A stretch of 37,074 nt of DNA from Alphaproteobacteria bacterium. GTDB lineage: Bacteria > Pseudomonadota > Alphaproteobacteria > Puniceispirillales > Puniceispirillaceae. Positions 25,273 through 33,819 of the stretch are shown piece by piece. The stretch is from NCBI GenBank assembly GCA_011524805.1, contig WTJO01000038.1, forward strand, positions 1-37,074, read 5' to 3'. The notes under the pieces were generated by a model, which worked only from the letters and a program-made list of their open reading frames with translations, ran no database searches and was not told the origin of the DNA. The translations under genes and the position numbers were made by a program. Numbering within the stretch: position 1 is the stretch's first letter; each line of letters starts with the position of its first letter.

Positions 25273-26646
25273 ATGTCTGGTTCATCCTATCGCCGAAAAT
25301 CTGGAAATCGTGGCCGCAGAGCAGAGCAAAAACTGCCGCGCAACAGCCCGCCTATAACGGTGCATATCGACAGGATAGGCGGTGGTGGTGACGGCATTGG
25401 CGAGGCTGAGATAACGCTGAATTATCAGCCGGAAATGCGCCGTGTTTTCGTTCCGAACACGCTAGCTGGCGAGCAGGTGACAGTTCAGCCAGTCCATATT
25501 ACCTCACAAGGCATCAAAGCAGAGCTTGTTGAGCTTATTACCGCCTCACCAATGCGCACCACTCCTGCCTGCGAGATAGCCTTTAGCTGTGGCGGCTGTC
25601 AGTTACAGCATCTTTCTGAGGATAGTTACCGTGACTGGAAAACAGACCAGCTAGTCTCGCTATGCCGAAAATCAGGTCTAGCACCAAACAGGGTGGAGCC
25701 TGCCTTTTTTGCACCAGAAGCAGATAGACGGCGCGCCCGTTTTGCCTTCCAGAATACCGCCTCAGGTCTTGTGCTTGGCTTTTTTGCGCGTCAGTCACAT
25801 CATATTCTTGGCCTTGATAGCTGCGTGATATTACGGCCTGATCTGAAGGCCATATTGCCAGCATTGCAGACATGGCTGGAAAATGGCCTGCCAGCCGGAA
25901 GCAGAGGCAGCATACAGGTCAATATGGCAGATGAAGGTGCAGATATTCTGCTGGTAACAGAGGCAGGATTTAGCACAGATACGCTATCATCTCTTAGCGC
26001 AACAGCCCATCAGACAAAGGCAACGCGGATTTCAACTGCCACATCTGACCAGCCTGTGCCTGTACCTATCTTTGTTGCTGCCGCCCCGCATCTGTCAGAT
26101 ATTGGGCTGCCAACAGCGATTCCTGCTGGCTGTTTTCTGCAATCTAGCCAGAGCGCCGAAGCCGAAATGCAACAGCATATCCGTGATGCGCTAGCAGGAT
26201 ATAACAGGATTGTGGATTTATTTTGCGGGGTGGGCACATTTTCAGCCCCGCTATTATCTGCATCCAGACAAATATTCGCAGCAGATAATGACGAGATGGC
26301 TGTTGCTGCCTATCGTCAGGCCGCACATAATAAGGGGCTGGCACAATCGCTTAGCGTTGGCACTCGCAATCTGTCTGAGGCACCGATACGCGCAGATGAG
26401 CTGGCAGGATATCAGGCAGCGATTATTGACCCGCCACGTTCAGGTGCTGCTGCACAAATGCCGCATATCAACGCCTCGGCGCTGGAACTGGTTGTGATGG
26501 TATCTTGTAACCCGCATAGCCTGTTTAAGGATATTCAGCATCTATGTGATGGCGGGTTTGAATTTGACAGTCTGAAACTGATTGACCAGTTTGTCTGGTC
26601 AACCCATTGTGAAGCGATTGCCATTTTGCGCCGCCCACACAGATAG
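25273..26646 (+). CDS. 23S rRNA/tRNA uracil-C5 methyltransferase, RlmD/TrmA family
   Basis: 457 residues. A basic N-terminal tail is followed by a TRAM-like OB domain (HIDRIGGGGDGIGEAE). Next comes a probable Fe-S cluster region, CEIAFSCGGCQLQHL with a later Cys in LDSCVIL. The C-terminal methyltransferase has the SAM loop IVDLFCGVGTFSAPLL, IDPPRSGA, and the catalytic Cys in VVMVSCNPHSLFKDI. The family forms m5U in rRNA (U1939 for RlmD) or tRNA; which one cannot be told here, though the Fe-S cysteines favour the RlmD/RlmC branch. No ribosome site is seen before the ATG. Confidence 0.88.
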   Translation: MSGSSYRRKSGNRGRRAEQKLPRNSPPITVHIDRIGGGGDGIGEAEITLNYQPEMRRVFVPNTLAGEQVTVQPVHITSQGIKAELVELITASPMRTTPACEIAFSCGGCQLQHLSEDSYRDWKTDQLVSLCRKSGLAPNRVEPAFFAPEADRRRARFAFQNTASGLVLGFFARQSHHILGLDSCVILRPDLKAILPALQTWLENGLPAGSRGSIQVNMADEGADILLVTEAGFSTDTLSSLSATAHQTKATRISTATSDQPVPVPIFVAAAPHLSDIGLPTAIPAGCFLQSSQSAEAEMQQHIRDALAGYNRIVDLFCGVGTFSAPLLSASRQIFAADNDEMAVAAYRQAAHNKGLAQSLSVGTRNLSEAPIRADELAGYQAAIIDPPRSGAAAQMPHINASALELVVMVSCNPHSLFKDIQHLCDGGFEFDSLKLIDQFVWSTHCEAIAILRRPHR

Positions 26647-26663
26647 CAGCGAGATATCCTGAT

Positions 26664-26918
26664 ATGAAGAAATATTCTGTTTCTCTTCACGGCCATCCTA
26701 CTTCAATCTCGCTGGAACCAGTATTCTGGGATGTGTTGGGTCAGATTGCCCGTCATAACAGGCAGTCTGTGGCCAGCCTGATACGCCAGATAGATGATAG
26801 CCGCATCAGTAATGCTGGTGCCGGCCTGTCCAGTGCTATCAGACTATTTGTGCTGAGGACAGTGATAGCGGCATCACAGGACGGAAATGGCTATTTTGTG
26901 ATAAAGGATGACGAATAG
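26664..26918 (+). CDS. Ribbon-helix-helix (RHH_4) domain protein
   Basis: 84 residues. SVSLHGHPTSISLEPVFWDV followed by LGQIARHNRQSVASLIRQID and LSSAIRLFVL matches the RHH_4 family (PF13467 from memory), short alphaproteobacterial proteins with a MetJ/Arc-like fold, where the first strand would contact DNA. The target is unknown; autoregulation is possible. It starts 17 bases after the RNA methyltransferase stop and is likely co-transcribed. A 14-bp palindrome covers its stop codon. Confidence 0.85.
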   Translation: MKKYSVSLHGHPTSISLEPVFWDVLGQIARHNRQSVASLIRQIDDSRISNAGAGLSSAIRLFVLRTVIAASQDGNGYFVIKDDE

Positions 26919-26931
26919 ACAGAAATCTGTC
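26918..26931. promoter_or_regulatory. 14-bp palindrome between RHH_4 gene and amidotransferase gene
   Basis: GACAGAAATCTGTC is a perfect inverted repeat of 6 bp with a 2-base centre, starting at the last base of the RHH_4 stop codon and about 65 bases before the next ATG. It could be an operator (RHH proteins bind short palindromes) or part of a small terminator, as T-rich sequence follows. Inference from position only. Confidence 0.35.
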
Positions 26932-26996
26932 TTTCTACGGCTTTGTATTTTATAAGCTGATGCAGGCACAGGAAATACAGACAGGCGAGGCAGAAC

Positions 26997-27761
26997 ATGC
27001 ATATAGGCATTTTGCAAACAGGCAAGATAAATGCATCTATTCAGGATGAATTTAACTCCTATCCTGACATGTTCGAAACCCTGCTAGACGGGAACCCGCA
27101 TCACTTCTCTTTTACCACCTTTGATGTAACTGCCTCTATTCTGCCTGACAGTCCAGATATATGTGATGGCTATATCATCACTGGCTCATCTGCGGGCGTT
27201 TATGAAGATCATATCTGGCTTGAACCGTTATTCAGCTTTATCCGCGCCTGTTCAGGCCAACATCTGCCGATGGTTGGTATCTGTTTTGGCCATCAGGCAA
27301 TCGCCCATGCGCTTGGCGGCACAGTGGTCAAATTCCACGATGGCTGGGGAGTCGGAAACAGGCAGATGACACTGCATAATGCAGACCAGCTAGGCACTAT
27401 TATTGACCAGCAAATAGATGACAGTTCCTTTAGCCTGCCCTATTTTCATCAGGATCAGGTTACAGCCCTGCCAGAAGGCGCCACACTTACTGCCAGCAAT
27501 GGCTTTTGCCAGATTGGCGGCTTTATCATGGACACTCATATTCTGTGCTTTCAGGGGCATCCTGAATTTTCGTCACGCTATTGTAAAGCCCTTCTGGAGG
27601 TCAGGCGGGAGTCAATTGGCAATAGCCGCACAGACAAGGCGCATGCATCTCTGCCAAACGGCAATGACAGACAGAAAATAGGCAGCTGGATTTCCCATTT
27701 TTTTGCTAGCCATTCCGGCCAGTCCGGCCATGTCGGCCATGCCTGCAACACTACCAGCTAG
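26997..27761 (+). CDS. Class I glutamine amidotransferase (GMP-synthase-like, stand-alone)
   Basis: 254 residues. The nucleophile elbow MVGICFGHQAIAHALGG contains the catalytic Cys, and CFQGHPEFSSRY contains the His and Glu of the triad; YIITGSSAGVYEDHIWL is the oxyanion-side segment. Such proteins release ammonia from glutamine or hydrolyse gamma-glutamyl bonds (PuuD and GMP-synthase-like types); the substrate is not evident. The ATG has AGGCGAGG upstream. The C-terminal ~15 residues (HSGQSGHVGHA) come from a 9-bp tandem repeat and look like a non-functional extension. The HyuA-like gene follows after 37 bases. Confidence 0.85.
   Translation: MHIGILQTGKINASIQDEFNSYPDMFETLLDGNPHHFSFTTFDVTASILPDSPDICDGYIITGSSAGVYEDHIWLEPLFSFIRACSGQHLPMVGICFGHQAIAHALGGTVVKFHDGWGVGNRQMTLHNADQLGTIIDQQIDDSSFSLPYFHQDQVTALPEGATLTASNGFCQIGGFIMDTHILCFQGHPEFSSRYCKALLEVRRESIGNSRTDKAHASLPNGNDRQKIGSWISHFFASHSGQSGHVGHACNTTS
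27711..27743 (+). repeat. 9-bp tandem repeat encoding the amidotransferase C-terminus
   Basis: Three units, CATTCCGGC, CAGTCCGGC and CATGTCGGC, plus a partial CATGCC, encode HSG, QSG, HVG and HA. The unit keeps the frame, so copy-number change would only lengthen or shorten the tail. Confidence 0.75.
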
Positions 27762-27798
27762 ATACAGCAATCGCACCAGAACAGGGGAAGGCTGAGAT

Positions 27799-29805
27799 AT
27801 GGCATTAATTATAGGACTGGATACAGGCGGTACATTCACAGATGCCGCGTTGCTGGATACTGGCACACATCAGGTGCTTGCCACGGCAAAATCGCTTACC
27901 ACACGCGATAATCTTGCTATCGGGGTGAGTGATGCAATGCGCCAGATACTTGGCCAGTGGGTTGGCAAGCCAGATGATATCGGTCTGGTCAGCCTGTCTA
28001 CCACCCTTGCGACCAATGCCGTAGTTGAGGGCATAGGCGGGGCAGTGGGGCTTGTGCTTATCGGCTTTGATGAAGATATTCTGTCACGCGCCAGCCTTGC
28101 CTCTGCGCTTGGCTCTGATCCTGTTATCCACATCGCTGGCGGACATAAGACAGATGGCAAGCCGCAATCAAAGCTGGATACAGCAGGGCTGGCAGAACAG
28201 GCACAAAATTTGGCTGGCCGTGTATCCAGCTTTGCTGTTGCCGGCCATTTTGCCACCCGCAACCCCGAACATGAAGAAGCAGCACGCCAGATACTCACCG
28301 AACATACTGGCCTGCCGGTGACCTGTTCATCTGAACTGTCAAGCGCCTTGGGCGGACCCAGACGCGCATTAACAGCGCTTCTGAATGCCAGACTTATCGG
28401 TCTGCTTGACCAGCTCATTACAGCAACTGACCACACAATGGCATCACTCAGCCTTAACTGTCCATTGATGGTCGTCAAAGGAGATGGCTCGCTATTGAAG
28501 GCAGATATTGCCCGCATGCGGCCGGTCGAGACTGTGCTGTCAGGCCCTGCCGCCAGTCTGGCCGGTGCGGCATTTCTGGCCAATGAGCCAGACGGGATGG
28601 TTTCCGATATTGGCGGCACCACAACAGACATCGCCTTGCTGGAAGCTGGCATGCCGCGATTAAGCGAACAAGGCGCTACGGTAGGCGGCTGGCAGACAAT
28701 GGTTGAAGCAGCGCGTATCAGAACCAGCGGTCTAGGCGGCGATTCAGAAGTCAGATGGCGGGTGAAAGACAGCCCTTCCCCGCTTACTCTGGGGCCAAGA
28801 CGGGCTGTACCGCTTAGCCTGCTTGCAACCCAACATCCCGAGATTAAAACCCAGCTTGAGCATCAGCTGACACAGGCAATAGCGCTACCATCTGATGGTA
28901 AATTTATCTTGCCGGTAATGCCCGATGGTATCCCTGACTGGCTTAGCCGGTCTGAGAAAAAACTTGCCGAACAGGCAAGCAACTCGCCCTATATCGCACT
29001 GGCAGATATTGCCACAACTCAGGTTGCGCTTGGGGCAATTGACAGGCTTATTGCCAAAGGGCTGGTGATGCAGGCCTCGTTCACACCGACAGATGCTGTG
29101 CATATTCTTGGGAAATTTTCAGAATTTGACACAGAGGCGGCGGTGATGGGCGGCAGGTTGCTGGCACGCCAGAAAACAGCCAAGGGCACAGAACTGGCTA
29201 AAGATGAAACAGCCCTTGCACATGCTGTCTGCGAGGCACTGATTGCCCAGTCTGCAATTGCGCTTATGGATGCTGCTTTTGCCGAAGATGGCAAGGCTGA
29301 ACATGTTGTCTCATCTTCTTCACTGCTGTCAGACCAGCTACGTTACGGCGGTGATGATGCAGATATTGGCCTGTTATCTATCCGGCTGTCCACCCCGCTC
29401 ATTGCACTTGGCGCTTCATCTAGTACACATTATCCGGCAATCGCCGACAGGCTGCAGACCCAGCTTGTTAACCCGCCTCATGCAGATGTTGCCGGTGCCG
29501 TAGGGGCGGCAGCTGGGGCGGTAAGGCAGAGATTTGTGGTAATTGTCACCCAGCCTCAGGATGGCTGCTTCAGGATCCACCTGCCAGACGGGCCTCAGGA
29601 TGTAACAGATCAGGCTACTGCCCTTAGTCAGGCACGCACAAAATCTGCAGAACTGGCAGAGATGCGCGCCCGCACCGCAGGTGCAAAAGACATATCTGTC
29701 CAGATTGACGAGGTAATTGATGAAATTGACCTTGGCAATAACAAGACGTTATTTCTGCAGGCACGTTTCACAGCACAGGCAATAGGTCTGCCATCAGCTG
29801 GCTAG
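27799..29805 (+). CDS. Hydantoinase/oxoprolinase family protein, HyuA-like
   Basis: 668 residues. The N-terminal ATP-binding motif is LIIGLDTGGTFTDAALLDTG, the second is VSDIGGTTTDIALLEAG (about 272-288), and STTLATNAVVEGIGG follows the family pattern. Members include the ATP-dependent HyuA subunit of N-methylhydantoinase, 5-oxoprolinase and the acetone/acetophenone carboxylases, and normally act with a HyuB partner. No hyuB-like gene is adjacent: downstream is a tRNA gene on the other strand. Either it works alone or the partner is elsewhere. Substrate unknown. The glutamine amidotransferase upstream is the likely operon partner. Confidence 0.88.
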   Translation: MALIIGLDTGGTFTDAALLDTGTHQVLATAKSLTTRDNLAIGVSDAMRQILGQWVGKPDDIGLVSLSTTLATNAVVEGIGGAVGLVLIGFDEDILSRASLASALGSDPVIHIAGGHKTDGKPQSKLDTAGLAEQAQNLAGRVSSFAVAGHFATRNPEHEEAARQILTEHTGLPVTCSSELSSALGGPRRALTALLNARLIGLLDQLITATDHTMASLSLNCPLMVVKGDGSLLKADIARMRPVETVLSGPAASLAGAAFLANEPDGMVSDIGGTTTDIALLEAGMPRLSEQGATVGGWQTMVEAARIRTSGLGGDSEVRWRVKDSPSPLTLGPRRAVPLSLLATQHPEIKTQLEHQLTQAIALPSDGKFILPVMPDGIPDWLSRSEKKLAEQASNSPYIALADIATTQVALGAIDRLIAKGLVMQASFTPTDAVHILGKFSEFDTEAAVMGGRLLARQKTAKGTELAKDETALAHAVCEALIAQSAIALMDAAFAEDGKAEHVVSSSSLLSDQLRYGGDDADIGLLSIRLSTPLIALGASSSTHYPAIADRLQTQLVNPPHADVAGAVGAAAGAVRQRFVVIVTQPQDGCFRIHLPDGPQDVTDQATALSQARTKSAELAEMRARTAGAKDISVQIDEVIDEIDLGNNKTLFLQARFTAQAIGLPSAG

Positions 29806-29854
29806 TCTGTGATAGCTCAGCCACGCTAGCCAGAGATAAAAATGAAAAGAAAGA

Positions 29855-29931
29855 TGGTGGGCCCGGCAGGACTCGAACCTGCAACAACACGGTTATGAGC
29901 CGTGGGTTCTAACCAATTGAACTACAGGCCC
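29855..29931 (-). tRNA. tRNA with CAU anticodon (tRNA-Ile2 or elongator tRNA-Met)
   Basis: Minus-strand cloverleaf of 77 bases. Acceptor GGGCCTG (29931-29925) pairs with CGGGCCC (29865-29859) with one G-U; the D stem is GTTC/GAAC. The anticodon loop CTCATAA has CAT at 29897-29895, the T arm is GCAGG-TTCGAGT-CCTGC, and A73 plus CCA are encoded (29858-29855). G1-C72 excludes an initiator tRNA, which would have an unpaired 1-72. CAU in an elongator-type tRNA can be Met or, if C34 becomes lysidine, Ile; the loop and stem resemble Ile2 as I recall it, but sequence alone does not decide. It lies downstream of rpoD on the same strand. Confidence 0.95.
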
Positions 29932-30075
29932 CACATTACGCCCCATATCAAGATAGCATCCCTTACAGGATGTATGAAACTTCTGCCATGGGTAGAACAC
30001 ATAATACCATTTGTCCAGCACCATTTTTCGCCACAGGGCAGGAATTTTCAGCCCATAGCCGGCGTGCCGGAATAT

Positions 30076-32067
30076 CTAGTGTTCAAGAAAGCTGCGTAAT
30101 TTGCGTGAACGTGACGGATGTTTCAGCTTGCGCAATGCTTTTGCTTCAATCTGTCTAATGCGTTCGCGTGTTACGGAAAACTGCTGCCCGACTTCCTCTA
30201 GCGTATGGTCTGTATTCATCCCGATACCAAAGCGCATCCGCAACACACGCTCCTCTCTGGGAGTGAGGCTGGACAGCACGCGGGTTGTTGTTTCACGCAG
30301 ATTAGAATGGATGGCTGCATCAAGTGGCTGCACAGCATTTTTATCTTCGATAAAATCACCAAGCTGGCTATCTTCTTCATCACCTATCGGCGTTTCAAGC
30401 GAGATAGGTTCTTTTGCAATTTTCAGCACCTTGCGCACCTTGTCCAGCGGCATTGACAGCTTTTCTGCCAGCTCTTCAGGTGTAGGTTCTCTGCCAATTT
30501 CATGAAGCATATGACGTGATGTACGCACCAGCTTGTTAATGGTCTCAATCATATGCACAGGAATACGGATAGTGCGTGCCTGATCGGCAATCGATCTGGT
30601 AATGGCCTGTCTTATCCACCATGTTGCATAGGTTGAGAATTTATAGCCGCGCCGATATTCAAATTTATCAACAGCTTTCATCAGCCCGATATTACCTTCC
30701 TGAATCAGATCAAGAAATTGCAGGCCGCGATTTGTGTATTTTTTGGCAATCGAGATAACCAGACGCAGATTAGCTTCTACCATTTCCTTTTTGGCACGTG
30801 CCGCTTCACGCTGGCCACGTTGCACAACCTGGATAATGTCCCTGAATTCGGGAATGCTTAGACCGGAATCTTCGGCAACAAGCTGCATTTTATCCACAAT
30901 CGCCCTGATCTCTTTTTTATTATCTGTGCTGAATTTCTGCCATGCTTTGCTCGGTGCTTCCAGCTTCGGCCAGTTTGACTGTGTTTCACTGCCATACCAG
31001 TTCGAAATGAAATCAGAGCGCGAAATACCAGATGACAGGGCAAGGCGCATCATCTCGCCATCTAGCGTGACCACAATTTTATATAGCTCGGCCATCTGGC
31101 CATTTAGCGATTCAAGCCTGTTTGTATTCAAAAATACATTTTGCATTTCTTCGGTAAGCTTGATTTTGAAAGCTAGCAATTCTGCTTCCTGCGCAGGTTT
31201 CAGCTCTTTGCCTTTCTGGCTGAGGGCAACTTTTTTGTCCTGAAGCACAACATATTTGCCAAATAATTTACTGATAACCTTAATTTGTGACATTACATCA
31301 TCAAATACACTCGCTTCCATGGCAGCAAGAGACAGGTTCATCTCGTCCTGATCATCATCACCGGACTCATCACCTTCTGCATCATCATCTGTGTCTGTCT
31401 CAGCCTCATCTTCTGAATCTGCATCATCATCATCATCTTGTTCTGCATCATCATCATTGGCTACCACACCGGCAATACCATCAGGCCGGCTTGCCGGCAG
31501 AGCAGAGTTATCTTCAACAGGCACGCCATTCAGCTTGATATAGGTCAGGTCAAGATCGATAATATCACGCAATGGCAGGGCATTATCCTGAACTTTGTCA
31601 GCCCATTCCAGCACGGCATTTATAGCAAGCGGACATTCGCAAATGCCGCCTATCATCATCTCGCGTCCTGCTTCTATCCGCTTGGCAATCGCTATCTCGC
31701 CCTCTCGTGACAGCAGCTCAACAGAGCCCATCTCGCGCAGATACATGCGCACAGGGTCATCTGAATTGCTGACATCATCACTAACATTGCCAGATGACTG
31801 AGTATCTTCATTTTCATTTGCTGTTTCAACTTCTTCAGCAGCCTCGACAACAGATACACCCATCTGGTCAAGTGAAGACATTACATCTTCTATCTGCTCG
31901 GACGACAGCTCATCCTGAGGCAGCGCTTCATTCAGCTCGTCATGGGTGACAAAGCCACGTTCCTTGCCTTTTTTGATAAGCTGTTTGATCGCCGTATTTT
32001 TGGTATCCAGAATAGGGGCGTCAGACGCCTGTTCTGACGATTCCTTTGCTTTGGGTTTGCGCGCCAT
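30076..32067 (-). CDS. rpoD: RNA polymerase primary sigma factor (sigma-70)
   Basis: 663 residues. Region 1.1 is IKQLIKKGKERGFVTHDELN; region 1.2 is DPVRMYLREMGSVELLSREG. A non-conserved region follows with a very acidic stretch (about 202-243, nearly all Asp/Glu). Regions 2.1-2.4 include AKKYTNRGLQFLDLIQEGN, YATWWIRQAITRSI and RTIRIPVHMIETIN. Region 4.2 is the HTH VTRERIRQIEAKALRKLKHP, which reads the -35 element. The ATG at 32067 has GAGGGGA upstream. It follows dnaG by 87 bases, the macromolecular-synthesis arrangement (yqeY-dnaG-rpoD). It directs housekeeping transcription. Confidence 0.98.
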   Translation of the reverse strand: MARKPKAKESSEQASDAPILDTKNTAIKQLIKKGKERGFVTHDELNEALPQDELSSEQIEDVMSSLDQMGVSVVEAAEEVETANENEDTQSSGNVSDDVSNSDDPVRMYLREMGSVELLSREGEIAIAKRIEAGREMMIGGICECPLAINAVLEWADKVQDNALPLRDIIDLDLTYIKLNGVPVEDNSALPASRPDGIAGVVANDDDAEQDDDDDADSEDEAETDTDDDAEGDESGDDDQDEMNLSLAAMEASVFDDVMSQIKVISKLFGKYVVLQDKKVALSQKGKELKPAQEAELLAFKIKLTEEMQNVFLNTNRLESLNGQMAELYKIVVTLDGEMMRLALSSGISRSDFISNWYGSETQSNWPKLEAPSKAWQKFSTDNKKEIRAIVDKMQLVAEDSGLSIPEFRDIIQVVQRGQREAARAKKEMVEANLRLVISIAKKYTNRGLQFLDLIQEGNIGLMKAVDKFEYRRGYKFSTYATWWIRQAITRSIADQARTIRIPVHMIETINKLVRTSRHMLHEIGREPTPEELAEKLSMPLDKVRKVLKIAKEPISLETPIGDEEDSQLGDFIEDKNAVQPLDAAIHSNLRETTTRVLSSLTPREERVLRMRFGIGMNTDHTLEEVGQQFSVTRERIRQIEAKALRKLKHPSRSRKLRSFLEH

Positions 32068-32154
32068 ATTTTATCCCCTCGCGGTATTCATAGCCGTTAC
32101 GACACTGCCTGCTGTAATGTTATCAAATCGCCACTATTTACATCAGGCACATGC

Positions 32155-33819
32155 TTAGCCAGCACGTCCTAATAATTCAGCCAGCATATCGCCTGCTTTA
32201 TCTGATGACATCCTGTCCAATGGCATGCCGAATCTTGCTATCATATCTGCACTGAACAGGTCATCTAGTATATTTGTATATTCTAACCTTTCTAAATGAT
32301 GCCTAATTGCCTCCGCGTCAAGGTCAGGATCGGCGATCATTTGCGAAATCAGCACATTTTTTAGCTCTTCCAGCCTTTCATCCTCTATCTGGATAGCCAC
32401 AACAGGCTCAACATGCAGTGCCAGATGCTCTGGAAAGGCGATCAAAAGCGCCAGAATAGCCTTATGCCGGATGATTCTGCCTGTCTGCGGACGGGCAGGT
32501 GACTTTCCTGTTGGCCTATAGTCTAAACGTCCTCCCGGCCGGCGATAGCTATCACGCATTGTACCGATTCGGAATTCAATATCATCCAGAAAGGCAGAGC
32601 GTGTCTGATTATGGGCAATTGTGCGTCCTATCTGGCGAATATCATCCCAGAATGCCGCCCGCTGGGTGGGCGAGCTATCTGGTCTGTCCACCCCGAATTC
32701 TCGGAGTTTCTGCATCCAGAGCATATCTATCAGGCTAACCGCCCCTGCCAGCACCCGTGCAAATCCGTCTGCGCCTTCCGATTTCAGCAGATCATCAGGA
32801 TCCTGCCCCTCTGCCATCAGCGCAAATCTGACATTCCGCCCCGGCTCAAGCAAAGGCAGAATCCGCTCTAATGCCCGCATGGCGGCTTTCTGTCCGGCAG
32901 AATCGCCATCAAAACATAGTACAGGCTCTTTATGCAATTTCCAGACAAGCTGAATTTGCTGTTCTGTCATGGCTGTACCTAGCGGAGCAAGCGCACCTGC
33001 TACACCGCTTGCAGATACCGCAATCACATCCATATAGCCTTCGACAATCACCAGCGGCAGGCCCTTGCGTACCCGTGCACGTGCCTGAGACCAGCCATAC
33101 ACAACTGACCCTTTGGTAAAGCTGGGCCCGTCTGGCGAATTTAGATATTTTGGCTGGGCATCACCCATCGCACGCGCGCCAAAGGCAATGACCTGACCCT
33201 GTCTGTTTTCTATTGGAAACATTATCCTGTTGCGAAAGTAGTCATAGACAGAGCCATCGCGTTCAGACCGGCCAGTCACCCCCAGCCTTTGCATTAGTTC
33301 AGCCGGAAATTCACGTTGCTGAAGGCTGGCATACAGGCCTGAGCGCGGCGCAAATCCAATTCTGAATTCCTGACGCATCTCGGCGCTTAGACCCCGATTT
33401 TCCAGATATTCACGCGCCATCTCTCCGTCTGGCTGGTCAAGCTGTCGCTGATAGAAATTTGCGGCCACCTCCAGCAAATCAAGTGCTGTGCGGCGGCGCT
33501 GGGCTGCCTCCTTATCCACAGGCTCATTTTGTGGCATCTCCATGCCGGCAAGTGAGGCAAGCTGTTTTACCGCCTCGATAAATTCAAGCCCCTCACTTTC
33601 ACGCAGAAAGCTGATCGCATCGCCATTCGCATTACATCCAAAGCAATGATAAAAGCCTTCAGCATCATTTACATAAAAAGACGGCGTTTTTTCATTATGA
33701 AAAGGGCATAGCCCATTCATCCGGTTTGCCTTGCGCACCAGCTTGACCCGCTTGCCGACAATATCGGATAGCGAGATGCGCCCCAGCATTTCTTCGATAA
33801 ATTCAGGTGTTACAGCCAC
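32155..33819 (-). CDS. dnaG: DNA primase
   Basis: 554 residues, starting with GTG at 33819. The zinc-binding domain has CPFHNEKTPSF and YHCFGCNANGDAISF (CHC2 type). The Toprim catalytic core has VIVEGYMDVIAVSASG and CFDGDSAGQKAAMRALE. The C-terminal helicase-binding part is short: most primases have 580-650 residues, so the DnaB-interaction domain seems reduced. It makes RNA primers for replication. The N-terminus FIEEMLGRISLSDIVG matches the family with this GTG start; an ATG ten codons later would cut into it. rpoD is downstream. Confidence 0.97.
   Translation of the reverse strand: MAVTPEFIEEMLGRISLSDIVGKRVKLVRKANRMNGLCPFHNEKTPSFYVNDAEGFYHCFGCNANGDAISFLRESEGLEFIEAVKQLASLAGMEMPQNEPVDKEAAQRRRTALDLLEVAANFYQRQLDQPDGEMAREYLENRGLSAEMRQEFRIGFAPRSGLYASLQQREFPAELMQRLGVTGRSERDGSVYDYFRNRIMFPIENRQGQVIAFGARAMGDAQPKYLNSPDGPSFTKGSVVYGWSQARARVRKGLPLVIVEGYMDVIAVSASGVAGALAPLGTAMTEQQIQLVWKLHKEPVLCFDGDSAGQKAAMRALERILPLLEPGRNVRFALMAEGQDPDDLLKSEGADGFARVLAGAVSLIDMLWMQKLREFGVDRPDSSPTQRAAFWDDIRQIGRTIAHNQTRSAFLDDIEFRIGTMRDSYRRPGGRLDYRPTGKSPARPQTGRIIRHKAILALLIAFPEHLALHVEPVVAIQIEDERLEELKNVLISQMIADPDLDAEAIRHHLERLEYTNILDDLFSADMIARFGMPLDRMSSDKAGDMLAELLGRAG

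Noticed and set aside
27870..28652. 260-codon ORF antisense to the HyuA-like gene
   Set aside because: Low-complexity Ser/Ala/Pro translation opposite conserved ATP motifs; shadow frame.
29855..29931. tRNA as a mobile-element attachment site
   Set aside because: No integrase, no repeated 3' tRNA fragment noticed nearby, and both flanks are ordinary genes.
31287..31538. His-rich plus-strand ORF (runs of His) opposite rpoD
   Set aside because: It is the complement of the Asp/Glu triplet runs of the RpoD acidic tract, not a metal-binding protein.
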